DNA of 64,000 nt from Nocardioides sp. cx-173 (GTDB lineage: Bacteria; Actinomycetota; Actinomycetes; Propionibacteriales; Nocardioidaceae): the NCBI RefSeq assembly GCF_021117365.1, contig NZ_CP088262.1:1302001-1366000 (forward strand), in the 5' to 3' direction. Every line of letters begins with the position of its first letter. Position 1 is the first letter of the stretch. The notes beneath the pieces are model-generated. The model ran no database searches and had not been told where the DNA came from. It saw only the letters and a program-made list of their open reading frames with translations. This document shows, piece after piece, positions 49,387 to 58,433 of the stretch. Both the position numbers and the translations under genes were made by a program.

Positions 49387-50275
49387 GCCAGATGAGCAGC
49401 TGGGTGAGGAGGAACCCGGTCACGTAGTTGAGCCACAGGAAGCGCCGCCAGCCGCCGTGGGCGCGCTCGCAGTCGTCGTCGCGCACCGACAGGTAGGCCG
49501 CGACGTTGGCGGCGTAGGGCAACACCAGCAGCGCGCTCAGCGCCGCCGGCCAGCCGGTGGTCGCCAGCAGCAGCCCGGCCGCGACGTACGACGCCAGGGC
49601 CAGCCGCACGGTGCCCGCAGCGCCCAGCCAGGTGCCGACCGAGGCGATGCCGGCCTCGCGGTCGGCCCGGATGTCCTGCACCGCCCCGAACGCGTGCGAG
49701 GCGACGCCCCACAGGAAGAAGCCGGCGAGCGCCGCGAGGGCCTCGCGGGTCAGGGACCCGCCCGCGAGCGCGAGGCCGAAGCAGGCCGGACTGACGAAGT
49801 GGGTGCTGGAGGTCAGCGAGTCGAGGAAGGGGCGCTCCTTGAAGCGCAGCCACGGGGCGGAGTAGGCCACGACGGCGAACACCGACACCGCGAGCACCGC
49901 CGTCGAGGCGGTGTCGCCGAGCACGACGAGCGCCACGACGAACGGCAGGTTGAGGATCCCCGCGGCCCAGAGCGTCAGCCGGTGCACCCGCCGGTCGAGG
50001 ACGATGCCCTCGACCCCGCCCTTGCGCGGGTTGCGCACGTCGGACTCGTAGTCGAAGACGTCGTTCACGCCGTACATCAGCAGGTTGTAGGGCACCAGGA
50101 ACCACAGCACGCCGAGCACCAGCCGGAGGTCGACGCCGCCGCCGGCGAGCAGGTAGGCGGCGCCGAACGGGTAGGCGGTGTTGACCCAGCTCAGGGGTCG
50201 CGACGTGCCCACGAGCTGCGCCAGCCGCGACGGCGCCGTGGTCGGCCCCGTGGTCGGCCCGGTGGCGGCGGTCAT
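49376..50275 (-). CDS. crtEb: UbiA-family prenyltransferase, lycopene elongase
   Basis: 299 aa, about eight membrane helices. Two Asp-rich motifs are seen: NDVFDYESD and DIRADREAG, as in UbiA-type prenyltransferases. In C50-carotenoid producers this enzyme adds C5 units to lycopene, giving flavuxanthin-like products. It is the last gene of the leftward crt operon, following the two small cyclase subunits, the same order as in Corynebacterium. Confidence 0.88.
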   Translation of the reverse strand: MTAATGPTTGPTTAPSRLAQLVGTSRPLSWVNTAYPFGAAYLLAGGGVDLRLVLGVLWFLVPYNLLMYGVNDVFDYESDVRNPRKGGVEGIVLDRRVHRLTLWAAGILNLPFVVALVVLGDTASTAVLAVSVFAVVAYSAPWLRFKERPFLDSLTSSTHFVSPACFGLALAGGSLTREALAALAGFFLWGVASHAFGAVQDIRADREAGIASVGTWLGAAGTVRLALASYVAAGLLLATTGWPAALSALLVLPYAANVAAYLSVRDDDCERAHGGWRRFLWLNYVTGFLLTQLLIWLTW

Positions 50276-50577
50276 CGGTCCCGCCCGCCGAGCAGGAGCC
50301 ACACCGAGGGCAGCAGAGCGACCGCGGCGAGCGGCCACGCGAGGTCCTCGACGGGCGCCAGGATCAGCCGCACGCCGACGAGCGCGCCGTCGCCGTAGCG
50401 GAACAGGTCCGCGGCGATCATCAGGCTGTCGAACACCACCGTGAGCACGCCCATGGCGAGCACGGTCAGGCCGGTGGTCGCCCACCACCGGCGCGAGGGA
50501 CGGCGCAGGACCACCGCCGTGGCCAGCACCGCGGCGGCCAGCGCCAGGAACCACACGGCGACGTCGAGATACGTCAC
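50272..50577 (-). CDS. crtYf: C50 carotenoid epsilon/gamma-cyclase subunit
   Basis: 101 aa with three hydrophobic helices and a PVEDLAWP motif, the counterpart of the PxE(E/D) motif of heterodimeric lycopene cyclases. It pairs with the neighbouring 110 aa subunit to cyclise the elongated C50 chain. GTG start overlaps the stop of that gene and its own stop overlaps the prenyltransferase ATG. Which subunit is Ye or Yf is assigned by order only. Confidence 0.85.
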   Translation of the reverse strand: MTYLDVAVWFLALAAAVLATAVVLRRPSRRWWATTGLTVLAMGVLTVVFDSLMIAADLFRYGDGALVGVRLILAPVEDLAWPLAAVALLPSVWLLLGGRDR

Positions 50578-50906
50578 GAGACCGACCCCTCCCGCCGACG
50601 GGAGAGCAGGCGCGCGGCCAGGCCGTGCAGGACCATCGTGGTGTAGCAGAGGAAGCCGATGAAGAAGAGCTCCTCCACGGGCAGCTCGTCGGCCACCTCG
50701 ATGCCGGTCATGGCGGGGGAGTCGCCGCGGCGGTAGATCGCCTGGTCGAGCGCGGCGAGGTCCCAGACCAGGAAGAAGGCGAAGCCCACCGCGAGCACCG
50801 CGAGCGCCCGCAGCGGCCGGGCGAACAGGAACAGCCGCCAGCGCCGGTCGACCAGGCCGAGGCAGAGCGCCGAGACCAGGATGCTGGCCAGGTAGGCGAA
50901 CCTCAT
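50574..50906 (-). CDS. crtYe: C50 carotenoid cyclase subunit
   Basis: 110 aa, three hydrophobic helices and the motif ELPVEELFF, typical of the small subunits of bacterial heterodimeric lycopene cyclases. Starts inside the crtI stop region. Acts in the membrane with the next gene product. Ye/Yf naming rests on gene order. Confidence 0.85.
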   Translation of the reverse strand: MRFAYLASILVSALCLGLVDRRWRLFLFARPLRALAVLAVGFAFFLVWDLAALDQAIYRRGDSPAMTGIEVADELPVEELFFIGFLCYTTMVLHGLAARLLSRRREGSVS

Positions 50907-52471
50907 CGCTGCGCCGAGGGGGCCGAGGGGCCGGTCGAGCGGTCGCCGCGCAGGCGCTTGAGCACCAGCTCGGCGCTGATCAGGCACATGGGCAGGCCGA
51001 TCCCGGGGATCGTGCTGTAGCCGGCGTACAGGAGGCCGTCGACCTTGCGGGAGGCGTTGCGGGCGCGGAAGAACGCGCTCTGGGTCAGCACGTGCCCCGG
51101 CCCGAGCGCGCCGCCGCGCCAGGAGTGCAGGTCGTCGGCGAAGTCGGCGGGGCCGACGGTGTGGCGGACCCGCACCCGAGCCGCAAGGTCCGCGATGCCG
51201 GCCCAGTCGGCCACCTGGGCGATCGCGGCATCCGTCGCCTTCTCCACCGCGGGGTCGCCGGCGCCGTCGCGGCCCCCGTGCCCGATCCCGACGTCGGCGG
51301 GCACCGGCACGAGGAGGAAGAGGTTCTCCATGCCCGGGGGAGCGACCGTGTGGTCGGTCGCCGAGGGGCGGCACACGTAGACCGAGGCGGGGTCCGGGAC
51401 CCGGGTGGGCCGCTCGAAGATCGCGTCGAAGTTGTCCTTCCAGTCCGCGGTGAAGAACAGCGAGTGGTGGGCCAGCTCCGGGAGGGTGCCGTCGACGCCG
51501 AGGAACGCCAGCACCGCGCCCGGACCCGAGACCTGCTTGTCCCACCACGACTGCGGGTAGGTCTGGAGCTCGGGTGCCACCAGGGCGGTCTCGACGTGGT
51601 GCAGGTCGGCCGCGCCGACGACCACGTCGGCCTCGAGGGCGGCGGGCCGGCCGTCGGCGTCGACGTAGTCCACGCCCGTGACGCGAGCGCGGCGCCCTCC
51701 GGGCCGCGTGCGTACGGCGGTCGCCTCGCAGCCCGTGTGCAGCCGGGCGCCGTGCTCGCGAGCGAGCCCCGCGACGGCCTCGATGAGCCGCGAGAAGCCG
51801 CCGCGGGGGTAGAGCACCCCGTCGTCGCCCAGGTCCATCCAGCTCATCAGGTGGTACATGCTCGGCGCCCGGTCCGGCGACGTGCCGAGGAACACCGCGG
51901 GGTAGCCCAGGACCTGGCGCAGCCGCCGGTCGCGGAAGGAGCGCGCGACGCGGGACTCCAGCGACCGCGTCAGCAGCGAGGTGAGCTCGCCGCCACGGCG
52001 CAGGACGTCGGCCTTGAGCAGCGATCGCGGCGACTCGAAGCTGGTGTAGAGGAAGCGGCTCACGCTGAGCTCGTAGACCCGCCGGGCCGAGTCCAGGTAG
52101 GCCTCCAGCCGGCGCCCGGCGCCCGGCTCGAGCTCCTCGAACAGCGCGACGTTGGCCGCGCGGCCCGCCCGCACGTCGACCGGCTCGTCGAGCCCCTCGT
52201 AGAAGACCCGGTAGCCCGGGTCGAGCCGCTCCAGGTCGAGCTGCTCGGCGGTCGTGGTGCCGAGCATGGCGAAGAAGTGGTCGAAGACCTCCGGCATCAG
52301 CCACCACGACGGCCCGGTGTCGAACCGGAAGCCGTCCACCTCCAGCGACCCGGCGCGTCCGCCCAGCTCGTCGCGCCGCTCCAGGACATCGACGCTCCAG
52401 CCGTCGCGGGCCAGCAGGGCCGCGGTCGCCAGACCGGTGATCCCGCCGCCGACCACCACTGCGCGGCTCAC
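50903..52471 (-). CDS. crtI: Phytoene desaturase CrtI
   Basis: 522 aa FAD enzyme converting phytoene to lycopene. N-terminal dinucleotide loop VVGGGITGLATAALLARDGWSVDVLE, and the C-terminal carotenoid signature YAGYSTIPGIGLPM. Length is normal. GTG start overlaps the crtB stop. The LFFTADWKDNFDAIF segment typical of CrtI is present. Confidence 0.95.
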   Translation of the reverse strand: MSRAVVVGGGITGLATAALLARDGWSVDVLERRDELGGRAGSLEVDGFRFDTGPSWWLMPEVFDHFFAMLGTTTAEQLDLERLDPGYRVFYEGLDEPVDVRAGRAANVALFEELEPGAGRRLEAYLDSARRVYELSVSRFLYTSFESPRSLLKADVLRRGGELTSLLTRSLESRVARSFRDRRLRQVLGYPAVFLGTSPDRAPSMYHLMSWMDLGDDGVLYPRGGFSRLIEAVAGLAREHGARLHTGCEATAVRTRPGGRRARVTGVDYVDADGRPAALEADVVVGAADLHHVETALVAPELQTYPQSWWDKQVSGPGAVLAFLGVDGTLPELAHHSLFFTADWKDNFDAIFERPTRVPDPASVYVCRPSATDHTVAPPGMENLFLLVPVPADVGIGHGGRDGAGDPAVEKATDAAIAQVADWAGIADLAARVRVRHTVGPADFADDLHSWRGGALGPGHVLTQSAFFRARNASRKVDGLLYAGYSTIPGIGLPMCLISAELVLKRLRGDRSTGPSAPSAQR

Positions 52472-53358
52472 CGCTCCGGCCTCAGCAGGCTGGTCACCAG
52501 GAGCCGGGCCTTCACCGGGTCGGGCACCCGCACCCGCATGCGCCCCAGCCGCTCCGGCGGGGTCGCGCGCACGCGTCGGGAGAGCTCGCCGAACAGCGCG
52601 TGCGCGACCCGCACGGCGCGCCGGCTGCTGGGCGGGAGCAGCACGAGGGACCGCGCGCCCGACGCGAGGTCGGCGTCGATGTCGTCGAGGAGTGCGTCCC
52701 GCGTGGCGACGTCCAGCCGGGTGGGGTCCACGTCCGGGAAGTACGAGCGCCCCAGGGCCTCGTAGTCGGCGCCCAGGTCCCGCAGGAAATTCAGCTTCTG
52801 GAAGGCCGCGCCCAGGCGGCGGGCCCCGGCCGCGAGGTCGTCGTACGACGCGCCGGCGCCGGGCTCGGCGGCCAGGAAGGCGCGCAGGCACATCAGCCCC
52901 ACGACCTCGGCCGAGCCGTGGACGTAGCGCTCGAAGCTGGCCCGGTCGTGCTCGACCGGGGTGAGGTCGGCACGCATGGAGGCGAAGAACGGGTCGAGCA
53001 GGCCCTGCTCGATCCCCGTCTCTCGTGCGGTGCGGGCGAACGCGTGGACGACCAGGTTGCCCGAGTGGCCGGTGCCCAGGGCGCGACGGGTCTCGCGCTC
53101 CAGCTCGGTCAGCGTCGCCTCCTGCGCCTCGGTGCTGCCATCGGGACGCGGGGCGTCGACGATCTCGTCGGCGACCCGGACCAGCGCGTAGACGTTGCGC
53201 ACGTGGCGGCGTACCGGCGGCTCCAGCAGGCGGCTGGCCAGGCCGAACGACGTCGAGTAGCGCTTGATCACCAGGGCCGCGCTGGCGTCCGCCACCTCGT
53301 CGTAGGTCCGGTGCGCGCTGAGGGGGCCGGCGTTCGCCCCCGGCGGCAGCCGGAACAT
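52468..53358 (-). CDS. crtB: Phytoene synthase CrtB
   Basis: 296 aa head-to-head prenyl synthase that joins two GGPP to phytoene. First Asp-rich region RVADEIVD and the second QKLNFLRDLGADYEALGRSYFP are complete. ATG overlaps the stop of crtE. Nothing unusual in length. Confidence 0.95.
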   Translation of the reverse strand: MFRLPPGANAGPLSAHRTYDEVADASAALVIKRYSTSFGLASRLLEPPVRRHVRNVYALVRVADEIVDAPRPDGSTEAQEATLTELERETRRALGTGHSGNLVVHAFARTARETGIEQGLLDPFFASMRADLTPVEHDRASFERYVHGSAEVVGLMCLRAFLAAEPGAGASYDDLAAGARRLGAAFQKLNFLRDLGADYEALGRSYFPDVDPTRLDVATRDALLDDIDADLASGARSLVLLPPSSRRAVRVAHALFGELSRRVRATPPERLGRMRVRVPDPVKARLLVTSLLRPER

Positions 53359-54392
53359 CACGCGGCTCCCGCCGCGCGGTCGGAGGCGACCGCGCCGACG
53401 ATGTGGACCAGGTCCGTCGGCAGCCCCAGGACTTCGGACTGCTCGGCCGCCTCGCGCAGGTGCCTGCGCGCCAGCTCCTCGACGAACGCGTGGGACCCGC
53501 CCTCCTCCAGGGCGTTGCGTACGCGGGCGGCGTCGGCCGGGTCCAGGTCGGCGCGGCCCAGGTACGGCGACACGCGGCCCCAGGTCGAGCTGGACTGCGC
53601 GTGCACCATGAGCGGGGTCCGCTTGCCCTCGCGAAGGTCTCCCAACGGGGCCTTGCCGGTGCCCTCGGGGTCGCCGAACACGCCCTCGAGGTCGTCGAGC
53701 AGCTGGTAGGCGACGCCCAGCAGCCGGCCGACCCGGCCCACCCCGTCGACCACGGCCGACTCGGCGCCCGCCAGCACGGCGCCGGCCTGCATCGGCAGCT
53801 CGAAGGAGTAGGCGGCCGTCTTCTGCGCCTCCATCGCGAGCACCTCGGCGAGCGTGGGCTCCGCGACCCCCAGGCTCAGCCGCACGTCGGCCAGCTCGCC
53901 GGTGGCCGAGACCCGCAGCGCGGTGTCGAAGAGGTCGAGCAGGCTCGCCCGGGTCCCGGCGTCCACGTCGCACAGGGTGACCGCGCGCAGCGCGTGGCTC
54001 AGGGCCAGGTCGCCGACGAGCACCGAGGCCGCGCGCGCGTAGCTCTCGGCACCCTGGGGCGTCGCGCCGTCGGCGAGCGCCTCCGCGCGGAAGCGGCCGG
54101 GGGTGCTGGGACGCCCGCGGCGCAGGTCGTCGCCGTCGATCACGTCGTCGTGCACCAGGAAGGCGGTGTGCAGCAGCTCCACCGCGGCGCCGACCTCGGC
54201 CACGGCCGTCCGGGCGGTGCCGCCGAGGGCGTCGTGGACCGCGGCGACCAGCCGCGGGCGGAACCGCTTGCCGCCGCTCAGCGCGTCCCGCAGCGCCTCG
54301 TCCAGGGCCCGGCGGTCCGGCCCGGCGTTCGGTGGGAGGGGGCCCACCGCGGCGTCGAGGGCTCCCTGCAGGTCGCTCGGTGCCGCTGTCAC
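53358..54392 (-). CDS. crtE: Geranylgeranyl diphosphate synthase CrtE
   Basis: 344 aa from GTG at 54392; a GTG at 54584 in the same frame would add a low-complexity Arg/Pro-rich extension without family similarity, so the shorter form is preferred with moderate certainty. Polyprenyl synthase motifs are present: SGGKRFRP, HDDVIDGDD (first Asp-rich motif) and LLDDLEGVFGD (second). Makes C20 GGPP for crtB. First gene of the carotenoid operon, divergent from the YCII gene at 54599. Confidence 0.9.
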   Translation of the reverse strand: MTAAPSDLQGALDAAVGPLPPNAGPDRRALDEALRDALSGGKRFRPRLVAAVHDALGGTARTAVAEVGAAVELLHTAFLVHDDVIDGDDLRRGRPSTPGRFRAEALADGATPQGAESYARAASVLVGDLALSHALRAVTLCDVDAGTRASLLDLFDTALRVSATGELADVRLSLGVAEPTLAEVLAMEAQKTAAYSFELPMQAGAVLAGAESAVVDGVGRVGRLLGVAYQLLDDLEGVFGDPEGTGKAPLGDLREGKRTPLMVHAQSSSTWGRVSPYLGRADLDPADAARVRNALEEGGSHAFVEELARRHLREAAEQSEVLGLPTDLVHIVGAVASDRAAGAA

Positions 54393-54598
54393 GACTGCCC
54401 GGCTCGCGGGGAGCGCCGCGTCCTGCAGATGGGCACTGACGCTCTCCGTCCGACGGCGGCGGGCCTGGCGCCCCTGACTTAGGCCCGGTACCCACTTGCC
54501 CCGGGACGGAGTCGCGGGCCGGTGTCGATCGGGGGCGGCGCCGTTCGACTGCAGGGTGAGAGGGTCTGACGGAGACCCGCCCACGGCAGGAGCACCCC

Positions 54599-55018
54599 AT
54601 GAAGTACATGCTGATCATGCGCGCCGACGACGAGGCCAACGAGTCGTTCAAGGACGTCGATTTCGAGAAGATCATGGAGGTGATGGGGCGCTTCAACGAG
54701 GAGATGATCTCCGCCGGCGTCCTCGTCGCCGCCGAAGGGCTGGACGACGCCTCGCTGGGCGTCGTCGTCGACTACTCGGCGCAGCCCCCGGTCGTCACCG
54801 ACGGTCCCTACGGCGAGACCAAGGAGCTGTTCGGCGGCTTCTGGATCCTCGACGTGGCCTCCATCGAGGAGGCCGTCGAGTGGGCCAAGCGCGCGCCCAT
54901 GGCCGGCCCCGGCATGAAGACCGAGATCCGCCGGGTGGCCAGCGTCGACGAGTTCCCCCAGGACAACCCCTGGATCCAGAAGGAGCGCGCCTGGCGCGAG
55001 GCGACCGGCCAGCTGTGA
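54599..55018 (+). CDS. YCII/DGPF-domain protein associated with ECF sigma factor
   Basis: 139 aa with the characteristic DGPYGETKELFGGFWILDV block. In many actinobacteria such proteins are encoded directly before ECF42 sigma factors, as here; the role is thought to be linked to that sigma factor but the mechanism is not established. AGGAG precedes the ATG. Its stop overlaps the sigma-factor GTG. Confidence 0.92.
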   Translation: MKYMLIMRADDEANESFKDVDFEKIMEVMGRFNEEMISAGVLVAAEGLDDASLGVVVDYSAQPPVVTDGPYGETKELFGGFWILDVASIEEAVEWAKRAPMAGPGMKTEIRRVASVDEFPQDNPWIQKERAWREATGQL

Positions 55019-56286
55019 GCCAGGGGCGGGAGGTGCGCCGGGCGGTCGAGGCCGTCTGGCGCATCGAGTCCGCCCGGATCGTCGGCACGCTGGCGCGCTA
55101 CACCGGCGACTTCGCCCTTGCCGAGGACCTCGCGCAGGAGGCGCTGGCCGAGGCGCTCGTCGGCTGGCCGCGCGACGGCGTACCCGCCAACCCGGCCGGG
55201 TGGCTGCTCACCGTCGGACGGCGCCGGGCCATCGACGCGTTCCGTCGGCGGGCGGCCCTCGACGAGAGGTACGCCGTGCTGGCGCGCGACGCCGACGACG
55301 GGCCCGACGCGGGGGCGGCGGGGGACGTCGACCTGCTCTGGGACCCCGACCGGGTCGACGACGACCAGCTGGCGCTGATGTTCATCTCCTGTCACCCGGT
55401 CCTCTCTCGCGAGGCGCAGGTGGCGCTGACGCTGCGGGTGCTGGGCGGTCTGTCCAGCGACGAGATCGCCCGCGCCTTCCTGGCGCCCACAGCGACGGTG
55501 CAGGCGCGCATCACGCGCGCGAAGAAGACGCTGGCCGCGGCGCGGGTGCGCTTCGAGGTGCCGACGCGCGAGGAGTGCCGCGAGCGGCTGGGGCCGGTGC
55601 TGAGCGTCATCTACCTGATCTTCACCGAGGGATCCAGCGCGAGCGGCGGCGGCGACTGGATCCGCCCGGACGTGGCCCGGGAGGCGGTCCGGTTGGCCCG
55701 GATCCTGGCGCGGCTGCTGCCCGACGAGCCGGAGACCCACGGACTGCTCGCCCTGGTCGAGCTGACCGCGGCGCGCTTCCCCGCACGCGTCGGCCCCGAC
55801 GGGGAGCCGGTGCTCCTCGAGCACCAGGACCGCGAGCGGTGGGACCGGTCGGCGATCGGGCGCGGCAGGGCGTCCCTGGCCCGCGCCGGGCAGGTCGGGC
55901 GAGGGCTCGGCGCCTACGGCGTCCAGGCCGCGATCGCCGAGTGTCACGCCATCGCGCGGAGCGTGGCCGACACCGACTGGGACCGGATCGTCCTGCTCTA
56001 CGAGGCGCTCGGCCGGCTCGCCCCCTCGCCGGTCGTCGAGCTCAACCGTGCGGTCGCGGTGTCCATGGCGTCGGGGCCGGCGGCCGCGCTGCCGGCGGTC
56101 GACGCCCTGGTCGCCTCGGGCGCCCTCTCCGGCTCCCACCTGCTGCCCAGCGTTCGCGGCGAGATGCTGCGCCGGCTCGGCCGCCTCGACGAGGCCCGAC
56201 ACGAGCTCGACCTCGCGCTGCGGCTGTGCGGCAACGAGCGCGAGCGCGCAGTCCTTGCGGCCAAGCTGGCCGCCCTCGCTGGTTGA
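55015..56286 (+). CDS. ECF42-like RNA polymerase sigma factor with C-terminal extension
   Basis: 423 aa, much longer than a standard ECF sigma (about 180-200 aa). Region 2 (about residues 15-80: EDLAQEALAEAL, WLLTVGRRRAIDAFRRR) binds the -10 element, region 4 (about 120-170: LRVLGGLSSDEIARAFL, ARITRAKKTL) the -35. The remaining 240 residues are a helical TPR-like extension (ending LDLALRLCGNERERAVLAAKLA) typical of the ECF42 group. No anti-sigma gene is adjacent. Target promoters cannot be assigned from this window. Confidence 0.92.
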   Translation: MSQGREVRRAVEAVWRIESARIVGTLARYTGDFALAEDLAQEALAEALVGWPRDGVPANPAGWLLTVGRRRAIDAFRRRAALDERYAVLARDADDGPDAGAAGDVDLLWDPDRVDDDQLALMFISCHPVLSREAQVALTLRVLGGLSSDEIARAFLAPTATVQARITRAKKTLAAARVRFEVPTREECRERLGPVLSVIYLIFTEGSSASGGGDWIRPDVAREAVRLARILARLLPDEPETHGLLALVELTAARFPARVGPDGEPVLLEHQDRERWDRSAIGRGRASLARAGQVGRGLGAYGVQAAIAECHAIARSVADTDWDRIVLLYEALGRLAPSPVVELNRAVAVSMASGPAAALPAVDALVASGALSGSHLLPSVRGEMLRRLGRLDEARHELDLALRLCGNERERAVLAAKLAALAG

Positions 56287-56359
56287 GGTGCGAGCGTCTC
56301 GACACCACCGGTGCACCACCTAGGTCACGCAGCGTCGCAGCCCAGGGTCCAGTGAGTGG

Positions 56360-57241
56360 CTACTCGCAGGCCGACCCGTCACCGTCTCGGTCCAGGTGGC
56401 TGCCGTAGCCCGGCTCGCCGCGGCGGATCGGTGCCGCGCCGGCCGCGCGTACGGCGTCGCAGCTCGGGTAGCGCACATCCTCGGTGAGGCTGAGCGGGGC
56501 CTCGGTCGGCGCACCGGAGTCGGCCGGCAGGTCGTGGTCGACGCACGCGGTGAGCACGCGAGCCATGGCGGCCTTCTCGGGGGCGGTGACCCACAGCTCG
56601 TACTTCGCCTTGACCGCGATCTGACGCGCGACGTAGTCGCACCGGAATGCCTTGCTCGGCGGCAGCCAGGTGGCGGCGTCGGCGTCGGACTTGGCGCGGT
56701 TCTCGCCGGCGTCGACCGGGAGCAGGTTCAGCGGGTCGTTGGCCAGGGCGGCCCTCTTCCTGATCGACCACCGGAGCGCACCGGTGGCCCAGGCGTTGCC
56801 GAGCGCCACGACGTGGTCGATGTCGACGAGGAACCCGTCGCCCTTGACGTAGTCGACGGTGGCGGCGGTGTAGGGGTCGGCGAGGACGCCGGAGACCACG
56901 ACGCAGCCTCGTGTTCCCTGCTGGTAGACGACCCGGGTGAGGTCGCGGGCGAGCATGTCGTTGCGGGTGTCGCATCCGTTGCGGTCCGTGTCGGCCCACG
57001 CTGGCCCGAAGGAGTCCCGGTCGTAGCCGGTCATCGGGGCGCGGCCCTTGACGGCCAACGTGGCCAGGACGGCGACGGCGGTCCCGGCCTGCGGCCGAGG
57101 GGCGGGACTCGGGGTCTGTACCGAGGTCGCCGGCTCGCGGGCGGCGTCGGTCGGCGCCTCGAGAGGGCTGCAGCCGGTGAGCATCAGTGCGGCCGCGAGC
57201 AGCGCGGCGAGCGCGCGGAGGAGGGTGATGGCGGGTGGCAT
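56360..57241 (-). CDS. Exported lipoprotein HNH nuclease (DUF1524/GmrSD-like) with Excalibur motif
   Basis: 293 aa. ATG at 57241 gives a signal peptide with lipobox LTGC; an upstream in-frame start at 57274 is possible. The nuclease core is DIDHVVALGNAW and NDPLNLLPVDAGENRAKSDADAATWLPP, the secreted HNH type common in actinobacteria. The C-terminus GSHLDRDGDGSACE is the Ca-binding Excalibur motif. Likely a surface DNase. Divergent from the beta-helix gene. Confidence 0.9.
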   Translation of the reverse strand: MPPAITLLRALAALLAAALMLTGCSPLEAPTDAAREPATSVQTPSPAPRPQAGTAVAVLATLAVKGRAPMTGYDRDSFGPAWADTDRNGCDTRNDMLARDLTRVVYQQGTRGCVVVSGVLADPYTAATVDYVKGDGFLVDIDHVVALGNAWATGALRWSIRKRAALANDPLNLLPVDAGENRAKSDADAATWLPPSKAFRCDYVARQIAVKAKYELWVTAPEKAAMARVLTACVDHDLPADSGAPTEAPLSLTEDVRYPSCDAVRAAGAAPIRRGEPGYGSHLDRDGDGSACE

Positions 57242-57335
57242 GAGGTGAGGTGCGGATCGTGTGTGCGGGTGCACCTGGATCCCGGTGCCGTCGGAGAACC
57301 TATCGCTCGGGCCGCGGCAGTCCTACCATCACCGG

Positions 57336-58346
57336 GTGCTTCGGACCTGGGTTGCCGTCCTCGCCGCGCTGGCGGCCGTCGGCGCGATACCGACGTGGTC
57401 GATGGCGGCGCCGGGGGAGGTCGAGAGCCGCGTCGCGGAGACCGACGTACGGACGGTGGGAGACGGGTCGCGAGCCAGCTGCACCTCCGCCGCGGTGGTG
57501 CGAGCGGTGCGCCGCGGCGGGGTGATCCGGTTCGACTGCGGCCCGCGGCCGGTGACCATCGCGATGCGGCGGACCGCCAAGGTCAGCAACACCTCACGGC
57601 GTGTGGTGATCGACGGCGGCGGGCTGGTGACCCTGAGCGGGATGGGCAAGCGCCGGATCCTCTACCAGAACACCTGCGACCCGAAGCAGACCTGGACGAC
57701 CTCCCACTGCGACGACCAGGCCTACCCGCGACTCGTCCTGCGCGACCTGACCTTTGCTCGGGGCAACGCCACCGGCCAGCGCTACGACGGCGGCGGTGGC
57801 GGCGCGGTGTTCGTCCGTGGCGGGCAGCTGAAGATCGTCGGCTCGACGTTCCTCGCCAACCGGTGCGACCGGCGCGGACCCGACCTGGGTGGGGCCGCGG
57901 TCCGGGTGCTGGACCAGCACCGCGACCGGGCGGTGCAGGTCCTCGACAGCACCTTCAAGAACGGCACCTGCAGCAACGGTGGCGCGCTCAGCAGCATCGG
58001 GGTCTCCTGGCGCATCGAGGACAGCACCTTCGTGGGCAACCGCGCCGTCGGCCGCGGCGCCAACCCCGCCCGTCCCGGCACGCGGGGCGGCGGCAGCGGT
58101 GGCGCGATCTACCTGGACGGCAACCGGTTCACGCTCTCGCTCATCCGCACGACGGTGCGCGGCAACGTGGCCAACGAGGGGGGAGGCGCGGTCTTCTTCG
58201 TGAGCAACGACCGGACCGGGACGATGCTGATCCGTCGCTCCCGCCTGGTGCGCAACCCCAGCCGGGGCTTCGAGACCCCGGGCCTGCCCGGGATCTTCTT
58301 CCTCGGTGCCCGGCCCCCGACCATCATCCGCTCCGAGGTGCGCTGA
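57336..58346 (+). CDS. Secreted right-handed beta-helix protein
   Basis: 336 aa. GTG at 57336 lies seven bases after a TACCAT -10-like box, suggesting a leaderless message; it gives a signal peptide ending near SMAAPG. The mature part has repeated short beta strands with GGGGAVFVRGG, NGGALSS and GGGAVFF turns, as in polymorphic/pectate-lyase-type parallel beta helices (similar to probable pectinesterase/choice-of-anchor proteins). No catalytic residues are recognised; could be a polysaccharide-binding or lyase protein. Confidence 0.8.
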   Translation: MLRTWVAVLAALAAVGAIPTWSMAAPGEVESRVAETDVRTVGDGSRASCTSAAVVRAVRRGGVIRFDCGPRPVTIAMRRTAKVSNTSRRVVIDGGGLVTLSGMGKRRILYQNTCDPKQTWTTSHCDDQAYPRLVLRDLTFARGNATGQRYDGGGGGAVFVRGGQLKIVGSTFLANRCDRRGPDLGGAAVRVLDQHRDRAVQVLDSTFKNGTCSNGGALSSIGVSWRIEDSTFVGNRAVGRGANPARPGTRGGGSGGAIYLDGNRFTLSLIRTTVRGNVANEGGGAVFFVSNDRTGTMLIRRSRLVRNPSRGFETPGLPGIFFLGARPPTIIRSEVR

Positions 58347-58433
58347 GCTCACGACGCTCGGCGCCGCGGGCCAGTTGCCTTCCACAGCGGGGCTCTCGGA
58401 CGACAGTCATCCCCAGGCCGAGTCCGACTCGGG

